Below, piece by piece: positions 44,041 through 53,870 of a stretch of DNA of 63,900 nt (its first letter is position 1; the number at the start of each line of letters is the position of its first letter). Below the pieces are notes generated by a model. That model was not told the origin of the DNA. It saw only the letters and a list, made by a program, of their open reading frames with translations, and did no database searches. Origin of the DNA: CAZBRS01 sp964494475 (lineage in GTDB: Bacteria; Myxococcota_A; UBA9042; CAZBRS01); assembly GCA_964494475.1 (NCBI GenBank), contig CAZBRS010000037.1, forward strand, positions 1-63,900, given 5' to 3'. Both the position numbers and the translations under genes were made by a program.

Positions 44041-45852
44041 ATGCTCGACAAGATTCGCGAACACTCCCGATCGACCATTATCTACGTGCTGTTCGGGATC
44101 ATCATCATCGTCTTCGTCTTCACGTTCAACACGGGCGGCGGCGGCAAGGACTGCGGGTCCTCCGGCGCGATCCCGATGGTCTCGCTGAACGGCGCGACCA
44201 TCGACTCGACCGTGCTCAACATGGGCCTGGCGCTCACCGCTGAAGAGCCCAACCCGTTCGCGTCCGACGAGAACGCGCTCCGTCGGGCCTACCTGTACAA
44301 CCACACGCGCTTCCCGCAGGCCGGTGGGGATCAGGCGTACTCCCTGTACCTGCCCGACCCCAGCGAGATCAGCCCGATCAAGGTCGAGCGCGTGGCCAAC
44401 GACCTGGTCGAGAGTTGGCTCGTGAGCGCCGCGGCCCGGAGCCTGGGCCTGCACGTCTCCGACGACGATCTGCGCGCCCGCGTGTACGCCAAGGAGTGGT
44501 ACGACGAGGCCGGCAAGTTCCGCAAGGACGAGTTCGAGGGCTTCGTCCACTACGCCCTGCAGACGAGCATCAGCCAGTACGAGGCCTTCCTCGAGCGCGA
44601 AATGCTTCGCGAGCGAATGATCGATCTGGTCACGGCGAGCGCCGCGGCCGACCCCGACGAGGTGGCGTACTACCTCGACCTGCAGAACACCAAGGTCAAC
44701 CTCGAGTTCGTCGAGATCGACCCCGCGCGCTTCGCCGCCGACGCCACGGTCTCCGACGAGGAGATCGACGCCGTGCTCGCCAACCGCGGCGACGAGGCCA
44801 AGAGCCACTACGAGGCCCACGCGGCCGACTTCCGGAAGCACGCGTACCTCTTCCGCGGCCTGCGCCTTGCGTTCGACGAGACGACGGCGCCCTCCGTGGC
44901 CAGCATGGCCGCGGCGCTGCGAACCGAGCTGGCCGCGCTCACCGACGGCGCCGCGCAGGACGCGCGCCTGGCCGCCCTGGCCTCGGCCCAGTCCTCCCAC
45001 GAGCCCAGCAAGGCCAACGGTGGGCTCATGGCCGACTACGTGGCCGACGACGTGCTCGCGGCGGCCCCCTTCGGCGCGCCGCTGCTGGCCGCCCTGGCCG
45101 GGCTGGCCGATGGCGCCCTCTCCGAGCCCGTCGCGGTCGAGGGAGCGCTCTGGATCGTGAAGCGCGTCGGCGAGCAGTCCGCCCCGACCGCGCCCTTCGA
45201 CGAGGTCAAGCGGCGCGTGGCCGAGGCCCTCGCCAAGCAGGACAAGGCCCCCGAAGTGGCCCGCGCCTTCGCCGAGAAGGTCGAGGCCTGGATCGGGCAG
45301 AACGCCGGGGCCGCCATGGCCGACCTGATCGCCTTCCTGAATGGCCAGGGCCGGGGCGCCTTCGTCGCCGACGAGACCGGCGCCTTCGCGCGCATGTCGT
45401 TCTACGCCCTCGGCCAGGACGCCGAGGCTGCGGCCGGCGTGCCCAAGATCGGCGTGGCGCCCGAGGTCATGGAGCTCGCGTTCGCCCTGACCTCCGAGAA
45501 GCCGCTCGCGGCCAAGGTCGTCAAGGTCGAGAGCACCGGCCGCTTCGTGGCGTTCCGCCTCAAGGAGCGCACCGTCGTCGAGGGCGAAGAGGCGACCAAG
45601 GCCGAGACCGAGTTGAAGGCGCTGCTCGATCGCCTGGCCAGGCGCAACGCCTGGCTGGCTTGGTATCGCACCCTGAAGCTGAAGGCGGTCGCTGCCGGCG
45701 ATCTCGAGTTCACCGACGACTTCCAGCGCCTGCTCGGCGCCGAGAAGAAGCGCTTCGAAGAGGCCATCAAGAAGAGCCTCGAGGCCGCGGGCGGCGGAAT
45801 CAAGCTCATGCCGCCGGCCGCCAACGCCGAGGCCGCGCCCGCCGCGAACTGA
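44041..45852 (+). CDS. SurA/PpiD-type membrane-anchored peptidyl-prolyl isomerase
   Basis: Periplasmic folding helper of 603 residues. The N-terminus is as in PpiD: MLDKIREHSRSTIIYVLFGI then IIIVFVFTF as a single membrane helix. A SurA_N-like chaperone region follows (about 45-200). Residues about 255-380 look like a parvulin domain (NGGLMADYV, LAGLADGALSEPVAVEGALWIVKRV). The tail is Ala/Lys-rich. Its likely task is to help outer-membrane and secreted proteins fold, which suits the many lipoproteins here. A PHA-type gene and rluD follow within 15 bp, so an operon is likely. Confidence 0.85.
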   Translation: MLDKIREHSRSTIIYVLFGIIIIVFVFTFNTGGGGKDCGSSGAIPMVSLNGATIDSTVLNMGLALTAEEPNPFASDENALRRAYLYNHTRFPQAGGDQAYSLYLPDPSEISPIKVERVANDLVESWLVSAAARSLGLHVSDDDLRARVYAKEWYDEAGKFRKDEFEGFVHYALQTSISQYEAFLEREMLRERMIDLVTASAAADPDEVAYYLDLQNTKVNLEFVEIDPARFAADATVSDEEIDAVLANRGDEAKSHYEAHAADFRKHAYLFRGLRLAFDETTAPSVASMAAALRTELAALTDGAAQDARLAALASAQSSHEPSKANGGLMADYVADDVLAAAPFGAPLLAALAGLADGALSEPVAVEGALWIVKRVGEQSAPTAPFDEVKRRVAEALAKQDKAPEVARAFAEKVEAWIGQNAGAAMADLIAFLNGQGRGAFVADETGAFARMSFYALGQDAEAAAGVPKIGVAPEVMELAFALTSEKPLAAKVVKVESTGRFVAFRLKERTVVEGEEATKAETELKALLDRLARRNAWLAWYRTLKLKAVAAGDLEFTDDFQRLLGAEKKRFEEAIKKSLEAAGGGIKLMPPAANAEAAPAAN

Positions 45853-45867
45853 ACAGGGGAGGGTCCC

Positions 45868-46158
45868 ATGCCCAAGATCAACGTCACGAAGAGCCACCAG
45901 GTGCCGCTCGAAGACGCCAAGGCGCGCACGCGCTCGCTGCTCGAGCAGTTCCAGGCCAAGAACGCCAGCATCATCGACGACGTGAGCTGGAGCCCCGACG
46001 GCTGCGTCGGAACGGCCAAGGGCTCGATGTTCAAGGGCACCTTCAAGGTCACGCCCAGCCAGATCGTCTGCGACATCGACCTGTCGTTCATGGCCGCGCC
46101 CTTCAAGGGCAAGGTCGAGGCCGGCCTCCAGAAGAAGCTCGACGAGCTCTTCGCGTAA
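45868..46158 (+). CDS. Polyhydroxyalkanoic acid system family protein
   Basis: 96 residues. The pattern MPKINVTKSHQVPLEDAKAR...ALLEQF...GTAKGSMFKGTFKVTPSQI...CDIDLSFMAAPFKGKVEAGLQKKLDELF, here given only in pieces, is typical of the PHA_gran_rgn family (PF09650), small proteins named from PHA loci. Many members occur far from PHA genes, and nothing about PHA is visible in this window, so the actual role is open. A clear GGGGAGGG precedes the ATG; 1 bp separates the stop from rluD. Confidence 0.85.
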   Translation: MPKINVTKSHQVPLEDAKARTRSLLEQFQAKNASIIDDVSWSPDGCVGTAKGSMFKGTFKVTPSQIVCDIDLSFMAAPFKGKVEAGLQKKLDELFA

Positions 46159-46159
46159 G

Positions 46160-47122
46160 GTGGACGACGTCCGAACCGTCTGCGTGCCCCCCGAGGCCGA
46201 CGGCGCACGCCTCGACGTCGTGCTGTCGACCGCCCTCGCCGACGTCTCTCGCGCCCGCCTCAAGCGCCTGATCGAGAAGGGTCGCGTCACCGTCGGCGAC
46301 GACCAGGTCACGCACGCCAGCCGGCGCGTGGCGGCCGGCGCGGTGCTCCGCGTCGTCGTCGAGCCCCCCGAACCCTCCGCCGTGGCCGCCGAGGCCATCC
46401 CGCTCGACGTGCTGTACGAAGACGAGCACCTCGTGGTCGTGAACAAGCCGGCGGGGCTGGTGGTCCACCCCGGCGTGGGCAACCGCTCGGGCACGCTCGT
46501 GAACGCGCTGATGGCGCACACGCCCCTCGACTTCCCCGACGAGTACACCGAGCGCGTGGGGCTGGTGCACCGCCTCGACAAGGACACCTCGGGCGTGATG
46601 CTGGTCACGAAGAACCTGGCCGCCATGGAGCGCTACGCGCGGCTGTTCGCCGACCGGAAGGCCGACAAGACCTACCTGGCGCTCGTGAAGGGCCACCCCA
46701 AGGCCGACCAGGGCCGCCTCGAGACGCTCTACGGCCGGCACCCCTTCAACCGCCTGAAGTTCACGGGCAAGGTGCAGCGGGGCAAGACCGCCATCACCCT
46801 GTGGAAGGCCATCGGCCGCAGCCGCCTGGCCACGGCGATGGAGGTGCGCATCCTCACGGGCCGCACGCACCAGATCCGCGTGCACCTGGCCGAGAGCGGC
46901 TTCCCGGTGGTCGCCGACCTGCTCTACGGCCAGCCCCTGCAGCGCCCCGCCGATCCCGCCGCGCAGGACGAGTATCGCGTGCTCTTCGCCCTGGGGCGCC
47001 AGGCCCTGCACGCCTGGCGGCTGTCGTTCGTCGATCCGTACTCGGGAAAGCAGCGCACGTTCGAGGCGCCCTTGCCGCCCGATCTGGCCCGAGCCTTCGT
47101 CCTGGCGGGCGTGCGCGCTTGA
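46160..47122 (+). CDS. rluD: 23S rRNA pseudouridine synthase, RluD type
   Basis: 320 residues. An N-terminal S4 domain (ARLDVVLSTALADVSRARLKRLIEKGRVTV region) binds RNA. The catalytic Asp140 sits in VHRLDKDTSG, as in the RluA/C/D family, and GRTHQIRVHL closes the core. S4 plus this core favours RluD (positions 1911/1915/1917 of helix 69) over RluA. GTG start, right after the previous gene. The stop overlaps the lexA -35 box. Confidence 0.93.
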   Translation: MDDVRTVCVPPEADGARLDVVLSTALADVSRARLKRLIEKGRVTVGDDQVTHASRRVAAGAVLRVVVEPPEPSAVAAEAIPLDVLYEDEHLVVVNKPAGLVVHPGVGNRSGTLVNALMAHTPLDFPDEYTERVGLVHRLDKDTSGVMLVTKNLAAMERYARLFADRKADKTYLALVKGHPKADQGRLETLYGRHPFNRLKFTGKVQRGKTAITLWKAIGRSRLATAMEVRILTGRTHQIRVHLAESGFPVVADLLYGQPLQRPADPAAQDEYRVLFALGRQALHAWRLSFVDPYSGKQRTFEAPLPPDLARAFVLAGVRA

Positions 47123-47147
47123 CATCTGTACATCCGTTCAGTATCCT
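47119..47147 (+). promoter_or_regulatory. lexA promoter
   Basis: TTGACA (47119-47124), a 17-bp spacer and TATCCT (47142-47147), 29 bp before the lexA ATG. The -35 overlaps the rluD stop codon. The spacer contains the LexA box. Confidence 0.75.
47126..47142 (+). promoter_or_regulatory. LexA operator, Myxococcus type
   Basis: CTGTACATCCGTTCAGT fits the published Myxococcus LexA motif CTRHAMRYBYGTTCAGS at 16 of 17 positions (last base T instead of C/G). It fills the promoter spacer, so LexA binding would block its own transcription. Confidence 0.75.
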
Positions 47148-47175
47148 GGCGTCGTAGCCCCTTCGAGGTGCACGC

Positions 47176-47808
47176 ATGACCGACGGCCTCACCGCGCGGC
47201 AGCAGGCCATCTACGAGTTCATCCGGCGCCACTCCGAGCAGCACGGCTACCCGCCGTCCATCCGCGAGATCGGGCGGGCGTTCGCCATCCGCTCGACCAA
47301 CGGCGTCAACGACCACCTGAAGGCGCTCGAGCGCAAGGGCAAGATCCGCCGGGGCGAGTTCAAGTCACGCGCGCTCGCCACGCAGGACAGCGCCGACCCC
47401 GTGGCGCTGTCGGGCCGCATGGTCTCGGTGCCCCTGCTCGGCTCGGTGCCGGCCGGGCGCCTGGCCGAGGCCATCGAAGAGTCCGACGACCACGTCTACA
47501 TGGACAGCTTCTTCGTCTCGCCCGACCACGAGGTGTTCGCGCTGCGCGTGCGAGGCGAGTCCATGATCGGCGACGGCATCTACGACGGCGATTTCCTGTT
47601 CGTGAAGAAGCAGCTCGACGTGCCCGAGGGCTCCATCGTCGTGGTGCTCGTCGAACGCGAGGCCACGGTCAAGCGCTTCTACCGCGAGGGCGACCACATC
47701 CGCCTGCAGCCCTCCAACCCGGCCATGGCGCCCATCCTGGTGCCCAGCGCGCTCTTCGACGACACGCACCTGCTCGGCGTGGTGGTGGGTGTGTTCCGTC
47801 GCATGTAG
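47176..47808 (+). CDS. lexA: SOS repressor LexA
   Basis: Repressor of the DNA-damage response, destroyed by RecA-stimulated self-cleavage. 210 residues: N-terminal winged helix (TARQQAIYEFIRRH, PPSIREIGRAFAI), cleavage site Ala93-Gly94 (VPAGR), catalytic Ser129 (RGESM) and Lys166 (ATVKRF). All self-cleavage residues are present. It is autoregulated through the box in its own promoter. The gene lies after rluD and before dnaK. Confidence 0.97.
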   Translation: MTDGLTARQQAIYEFIRRHSEQHGYPPSIREIGRAFAIRSTNGVNDHLKALERKGKIRRGEFKSRALATQDSADPVALSGRMVSVPLLGSVPAGRLAEAIEESDDHVYMDSFFVSPDHEVFALRVRGESMIGDGIYDGDFLFVKKQLDVPEGSIVVVLVEREATVKRFYREGDHIRLQPSNPAMAPILVPSALFDDTHLLGVVVGVFRRM

Positions 47809-47813
47809 GGCTC

Positions 47814-47841
47814 TTGATTCCGCGGGCTCCGATCCTATGTT
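47814..47841 (+). promoter_or_regulatory. Candidate dnaK promoter
   Basis: TTGATT (47814-47819), a 16-bp spacer and TATGTT (47836-47841), in the short gap after lexA. CTTGATT-N15-CTATGT also resembles a heat-shock (sigma32) promoter loosely. No CIRCE element was seen. Confidence 0.4.
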
Positions 47842-47902
47842 TGCCGCGTCCGGCCGGGGTAAGAGGCCCCAGGCCGCGCCGAATGGATTGGGGAGGCGGA
47901 TC

Positions 47903-49801
<1,899 letters not shown>

Positions 49802-49904
49802 TCCGCATTCCCGCACGGGGGGCGGACTTGCGCGAATCATCAATAAGATCAAGCGATTGCAAATCGGAGCCGGAAAAACCTTCGGGAACCGCTCGAAAAA
49901 ACGC

Positions 49905-49932
49905 TTGACAGTCTGTCCGTCTGAGGTAAACC
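49905..49932 (+). promoter_or_regulatory. HU gene promoter
   Basis: TTGACA (49905-49910), a 16-bp spacer and TAAACC (49927-49932), followed by an A/C-rich leader and GGGAGG five bases before the ATG. An AT-richer stretch (49835-49905) lies upstream. Confidence 0.5.
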
Positions 49933-49971
49933 CATAACCGGTACCCCAACAACCCACACCGGGAGGTCGTG

Positions 49972-50250
49972 ATGACGAAGGCGGAGTTCATCGACAAGAT
50001 CAAGGGCATCGAGGGCGGACCCGAGCTGACGAAGAAGCAGGCCGGCATTCTGCTGGACGCGTTCTTCAACATCCTCGCCGACGCGATCGTCGGCGGTGGC
50101 CGCTTCAGCTACCCGGGCTTCGGCACCTTCCACGTCAAGACGCGCAAGGCGCGCCCCGGCCGCAACCCGCGGACCAAGGCCGTCATCAAGATCCCGGCCA
50201 GCAAGACCGTGACGTTCAAGGCCGCCCCCTCGTTCAAGGGCAAGGTCTAG
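49972..50250 (+). CDS. HU-family DNA-binding protein
   Basis: Nucleoid protein of 92 residues that bends DNA as a dimer. The N-terminal helices (AEFIDKIKG, TKKQAGILLDAFFNILADAI) lead to the family signature GFGTFHVKTRKARPGRNPRT, the arm that enters the minor groove. It is slightly closer to HU than to IHF, with no partner gene nearby. ATG chosen over the preceding GTG because of GGGAGG spacing. The transcript ends at the strong terminator just downstream. Confidence 0.96.
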   Translation: MTKAEFIDKIKGIEGGPELTKKQAGILLDAFFNILADAIVGGGRFSYPGFGTFHVKTRKARPGRNPRTKAVIKIPASKTVTFKAAPSFKGKV

Positions 50251-50296
50251 TTCCGTCTTGGGTCCGGGCCCCGGCCCGGGCCTTCGTGGCCAAAAA

Positions 50297-50350
50297 GAGA
50301 AAGAGCGGAGCTCCCGAGCTGCAAGGCCCGGGGACTCCGCTCTTTTTTTT
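50297..50350. terminator. Bidirectional rho-independent terminator
   Basis: A 9-bp stem AAGAGCGGA (50301-50309) / TCCGCTCTT (about 50335-50343) is followed by eight T on the plus strand. An A-rich run (50292-50303) on the other side gives U residues for minus-strand transcripts. It serves HU (+) and the convergent cyclic-nucleotide-fold genes (-). Confidence 0.9.
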
Positions 50351-50369
50351 ATCGTGTTTCTCGGGGCGG

Positions 50370-50891
50370 TCAGATCGTGGTCAGGCGCTTGCCGGCGCTG
50401 AGCAACGCCTGGTTCAGCTTCAGGAGGGTGCGCTTCGGGTCCGAGAAGATGTCGGTGATGAGCCCGTTCGCGTCGCGCACGTTCCGCGACAGGCCCGTGG
50501 CGAACTTGTCGAGGATCTTGTACGAGAAGAGGCTCTGGCTCTCGAAGAGACGCTCGAACGTGTCGCGCGTGCACTCGAGCACCACGACGTCTTCGAGGGC
50601 CTTGACCGTGTGGAAGTGTTCGGTGCGGTTGAACATCGACAGCAGTCCGGCCAGATCGCCGGGTTCGAGCGTGCCGAGGGTCTCGACCAGGTGGGCCCGG
50701 AACTCCTTCAGCTTCACCAGGCGGCCCTCGGCGACGATGAAGAACGACGTGGCCTTCTCGCCCTGCTTGAACAGGTCGGTGGCCTGGGGCACCTCGCGGG
50801 GCGTGAGCACGATCGCCAACGTCTCGCGCTCCTTGGCCGACAGGTCGCGAAAGGTCGCCAGCGTCTCGATGTAGCGGGCGGCGTCAATCAT
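50370..50891 (-). CDS. Cyclic-nucleotide-binding-domain protein (second of pair)
   Basis: 173 residues, almost entirely one cNMP-binding beta-roll (LFKQGEKATSFFIVAEGRLV, TLEPGDLAGLLSMF) with a C-terminal helix. The phosphate-binding cassette lacks the usual Arg-Ser/Thr pair in GE-x6-RxA, so binding of cAMP or cGMP is unlikely. No DNA-binding helix-turn-helix follows, unlike CRP. AAGGAGG is six bases before the ATG. It follows a related gene by 11 bp, so the two are one transcript. Confidence 0.8.
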   Translation of the reverse strand: MIDAARYIETLATFRDLSAKERETLAIVLTPREVPQATDLFKQGEKATSFFIVAEGRLVKLKEFRAHLVETLGTLEPGDLAGLLSMFNRTEHFHTVKALEDVVVLECTRDTFERLFESQSLFSYKILDKFATGLSRNVRDANGLITDIFSDPKRTLLKLNQALLSAGKRLTTI

Positions 50892-50902
50892 CGGGGCCTC
50901 CT

Positions 50903-51433
50903 TCAGGATTCGAGGCCGGGATGGCCGACGAACTTCAGGTAGCGCTTCTCCATGAAGTCGAGGCTGCGCTCGGGCTTGTCGTAGAAGTCGGTGATGATCT
51001 CCTCGAGCCGCTTGGCGCGCACGGAGAGCACGCCACACAGGCGCTTCAACACCTTCATGGCCGCGGGGTGGTACCGCCGGCGCATCTCGTCGAACGCCGT
51101 CGACTCGAGGTACAGCGTGGTGCAGGTCGAGACGGCCCGCACGGTGGCGCTGCGGGGCTCGTGCTCGAGCAGCCCCATCTCGCCCACCACGTCGCCCGCC
51201 TTCAGCTTGGACAGCACGAGCTGGTCGCCCTGCTGGAGGCGCTTCTCGACCTTGGCGTCGCCTTTCAGCAGCACGTACATGCCGTCGGCCGCTTCGCCCT
51301 CCTTGAAGAAGACCTGGCTCTCCTTGTAGATGCGTACGCGCGCCACGCGCAGCAGGTCCTGGATCTCCTCGACGCTGAGGTCGCTGAGGAACGGGACGTT
51401 GCGCTTGAGTTGCACGACCTCTTCGTACTCCAC
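50903..51433 (-). CDS. Cyclic-nucleotide-binding-domain protein (first of pair)
   Basis: 176 residues: an N-terminal helix (LKRNVPFLSDLSVEEIQDLL), a cNMP-type beta-roll with VFFKEGEAADGMYVLLKGDAKV, and GEMGLLEHEPRSATVRA, a good phosphate-binding cassette (Arg-Ser-Ala-Thr) that should hold a cyclic nucleotide. A C-terminal helical tail follows but no DNA-binding domain. It may therefore act through protein contact. The downstream partner has a degenerate cassette, which suggests a binding/non-binding pair. Confidence 0.82.
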   Translation of the reverse strand: MEYEEVVQLKRNVPFLSDLSVEEIQDLLRVARVRIYKESQVFFKEGEAADGMYVLLKGDAKVEKRLQQGDQLVLSKLKAGDVVGEMGLLEHEPRSATVRAVSTCTTLYLESTAFDEMRRRYHPAAMKVLKRLCGVLSVRAKRLEEIITDFYDKPERSLDFMEKRYLKFVGHPGLES

Positions 51434-51507
51434 GGCGAACCCCCCCCTGGATGAGCAGCCCAGATTGTGCTGAACGCGCGGGCGACTGTCAACGACTGCC
51501 GCTGCCG

Positions 51508-52257
51508 CTAGATTTCGGGCGAAGCGCCAAGATTGAACTGGGAGGCGAAGATGTTCTGGCGCACGTCCGGGTACAGCGCCTCGAGCTGCTTCACGAGCGT
51601 CTTCATGCGCGCGCGCATCGAGTCGTGACCGAAGGGGCAGCGGCAGAGCTGGCGCTGGAAGCCGCGGTCGTCAGCGTAGGCCAGGACCTCGCTCTCGAGG
51701 CAGAGGGCCAGGGGCCGGATGATCGCGGTGCGGCCTTCGAACAGGTCCATGCGCGGGAGCATGGTCGAGAAGGTGCCGTTGAAGCACATGTTCATGAGCG
51801 TGGTCTCGACGATGTCGTCGAGGTGGTGGCCGAGGGCGATCTTGTTGGCGCCGAGGTCGTTCGCCAGGCGGAAGAGCGCGATGCGGCGGCGGCGCGCACA
51901 GTGGAAGCAGCTCATCTTGCCGTTCGGAGCCGTCTTCACGACCTCGGTGTACAGCAAGTGGCCGGGCACGCGCCGCTCGTCGAAGAACTGCCCCAGCACG
52001 CGGTTGTGCACGCACCCGCCACAGTGGAAGTCGGTCTTCACGTGCACCGCCGACAGGCGAATGCTGAAGGGCAGCTTCTCCTGCCAGCGCGCGAGCTGGT
52101 CGAGCATGGTCAGGCTGTCTTTGCCGCCCGAGATGGCGCAGAGAACGTGGTCGCCGTTCTCGAGCAGCTTGAACTGGCCGATGGCCCTGCCCACCTTGCG
52201 CGAGACCCGCCAGGCGATGTCGGAGCCATAGAGGGCGTCGTGCTTGTTCTTGTTCAC
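51508..52257 (-). CDS. TtcA-like tRNA 2-thiolation enzyme
   Basis: PP-loop ATPase of 249 residues. SGGKDSLTML (about 44-53) is the ATP pyrophosphatase loop. CGGC precedes and CFHC (about 116-119) lies in a MSCFHCARRRR segment like the cluster-binding CxxC of TtcA, with GHHLDDIVETTLMNM as the family strand. TtcA makes 2-thiocytidine 32 in tRNA using a 4Fe-4S cluster. A second cysteine-bearing LCRCPFGHD near the end is unlike E. coli TtcA. Related TtcA/TtuA enzymes differ in target base, so the exact tRNA position is inferred. Confidence 0.85.
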   Translation of the reverse strand: MNKNKHDALYGSDIAWRVSRKVGRAIGQFKLLENGDHVLCAISGGKDSLTMLDQLARWQEKLPFSIRLSAVHVKTDFHCGGCVHNRVLGQFFDERRVPGHLLYTEVVKTAPNGKMSCFHCARRRRIALFRLANDLGANKIALGHHLDDIVETTLMNMCFNGTFSTMLPRMDLFEGRTAIIRPLALCLESEVLAYADDRGFQRQLCRCPFGHDSMRARMKTLVKQLEALYPDVRQNIFASQFNLGASPEI

Positions 52258-52382
52258 GTCGGGCGTCTCCTCCCGCGTTCAGGAGCGCGGATTGTAACGG
52301 AGCGCGGGCGCGTGGCAAGCGACCGTTTGCGCGGGCTTCGAGCCGTGGTAGGGTGGGGCGGTCGTTCGCGAGGAGTCAGACC

Positions 52383-53147
52383 ATGGAGCCGTTGGCGAGG
52401 GCCGCCGAGTTGCTGCGGGAGGGGCTGCCGTTCGTGCTGGCCACGGTCGTGGGAGCCAGCGGATCGGCGCCACGAAAAGCGGGCGCCAAGCTGTTGCTGG
52501 ACGCCGAGGGGGCGTTCTGCGGCACCGTGGGCGGGGGCGCGGTCGAGCATGCCGTCCGCTCGCGCCTGGCCGAGTGGCTGGCCCTCGAGGAGCCCAGGCT
52601 GGTGGCGTTCGATCTGACGCGCGACCTGGGCATGGCCTGCGGGGGCGCCATGCAGATCCTGATCGAGCCGTTCGGGGCCAAGCCCAGGCTCGTCCTCTAC
52701 GGGGCGGGCCACGTGGCCATCTGCATCGCGGCGGCGGCCGTGCCCGCGGGGTTCCGCGTCGCCGTGGTCGACGATCGGGACGAGTGGGCCAACCGGCAGA
52801 ACTTCCCGACCGCCGAGGCCGTGGTGGTGGCCCCGCTCGATGGTTCGACCGACGGCGTCCCGCTCTGCGCGGCCGACTACGTGGTCGTGGTGACGCGGGG
52901 GCACGCCAGCGACTTCGAGATGGCGTCGCGCGCCCTGAAAGCCGGACCGCGGTACCTGGGCGTCATCGGCAGCCGGCGCAAGGCCGCGGCGCTCGCCGAG
53001 AGCTTGCGGCAGGCCGGGCACTCCGAAGCGGCCGCCGCCACGGTGCACATCCCCGTGGGCGTCGACATCGGCGCCGAGACCCCGGCCGAGATCGCCGTGA
53101 GCGTGATGGCCGAGATGATCGCCGTGCGGCGCAAGGGGGCGCGGTGA
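52383..53147 (+). CDS. XdhC/CoxI family protein
   Basis: 254 residues. The XdhC N-terminal domain shows ATVVGASGSAPRKAGAKLL and CGTVGGGAVE, and CGGAMQILIEP is its conserved Cys segment. The C-terminal half is a Rossmann fold (LVLYGAGHVA, VIGSRRKAA). XdhC proteins insert or sulfurate molybdenum cofactor for xanthine dehydrogenase-type enzymes, but no molybdoenzyme gene is near. The start overlaps nothing; GAGGAG lies ten bases upstream. It is translationally coupled to the rhomboid gene (GTGA overlap). Confidence 0.9.
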   Translation: MEPLARAAELLREGLPFVLATVVGASGSAPRKAGAKLLLDAEGAFCGTVGGGAVEHAVRSRLAEWLALEEPRLVAFDLTRDLGMACGGAMQILIEPFGAKPRLVLYGAGHVAICIAAAAVPAGFRVAVVDDRDEWANRQNFPTAEAVVVAPLDGSTDGVPLCAADYVVVVTRGHASDFEMASRALKAGPRYLGVIGSRRKAAALAESLRQAGHSEAAAATVHIPVGVDIGAETPAEIAVSVMAEMIAVRRKGAR

Positions 53148-53842
53148 GGTCGACCCGCTTCGGCTCCGGCTGGACGCGCGCCCTGACCGGGCTCGTGATC
53201 GCGTGCGTGGCCGTGTACGGGCTGCAGGTGCTGGCGTGGCACACGCGCCTGTCCGGCACGCCGCTCCGCCTGGTGCTGGAGCACGCGGCCCTCGATCCGC
53301 TGCAGGCCTTCCTGCGCCTCGAGGTGTGGCAGTTCGTCACCTACCTCTTCCTGCACGATCCGCGCGATCCGCTGCACCTGCTCGTGAACCTGTTCGTGCT
53401 CTACTCGTTCGGCGGCCTCTTCGAGCGGCGCTGGGGCTCGCGCGAGTTCCTGCGCTTCGTGCTGCTGGCGGGCGCGGGCGCGGGCTTCGTCGGGGCGCTG
53501 GCCGGGCTGGTGGTCCCGTCGCTGTTCGGGGGCAGCATCGTGGGCATCTCGGGGTCGCTGGCGGCCCTGATCATGGCCTTCGGCCTGATCTTCCCCGAGC
53601 AGCGCGTGCAGGTGTGGTTCGTCGCGTCGGTGCCCGCCCGGCAACTCGTGTGGGCGCTGGCCGCGATCGACCTGATCTTCTACCTGACGGGAGCCAACCT
53701 TGCGATCGCGGTGCACGCGGGCGGCTACCTGATGGGCTGGCTGCTCGTGACCGGCACCTGGCGCCCCAGTCGCCTCGGCGCGTTGTTTCGCCGCCGACCG
53801 CGGCCGCGCCAGGCCGGGCGCTTCAAGGTCTACGAGAACTGA
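53144..53842 (+). CDS. Rhomboid-family intramembrane serine protease
   Basis: 232 residues with six membrane helices. Catalytic Ser136 lies in GISG (134-137) and His191 in IAVHAGGYLMGW. The HxxxN motif (His78-LLV-Asn82) forms the oxyanion site. All key residues are present, so an active protease that cuts within or near membrane helices is likely. The GTG start overlaps the xdhC stop. Short cytoplasmic C-terminal tail, Arg-rich. Confidence 0.92.
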   Translation: MRSTRFGSGWTRALTGLVIACVAVYGLQVLAWHTRLSGTPLRLVLEHAALDPLQAFLRLEVWQFVTYLFLHDPRDPLHLLVNLFVLYSFGGLFERRWGSREFLRFVLLAGAGAGFVGALAGLVVPSLFGGSIVGISGSLAALIMAFGLIFPEQRVQVWFVASVPARQLVWALAAIDLIFYLTGANLAIAVHAGGYLMGWLLVTGTWRPSRLGALFRRRPRPRQAGRFKVYEN

Positions 53843-53870
53843 GGCCTCGGCCCCAGCCCCGGGAGGAATC

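Noticed and set aside
49802..49840. Terminator after dnaK.
   Set aside because: Only a 5-bp stem (TCCGC/GCGGA) with a long loop and no T-run.
52258..52290. A second LexA box upstream of the TtcA-like gene (CGTTCAGG).
   Set aside because: Only the GTTCAG half agrees; three positions in the left half fail.
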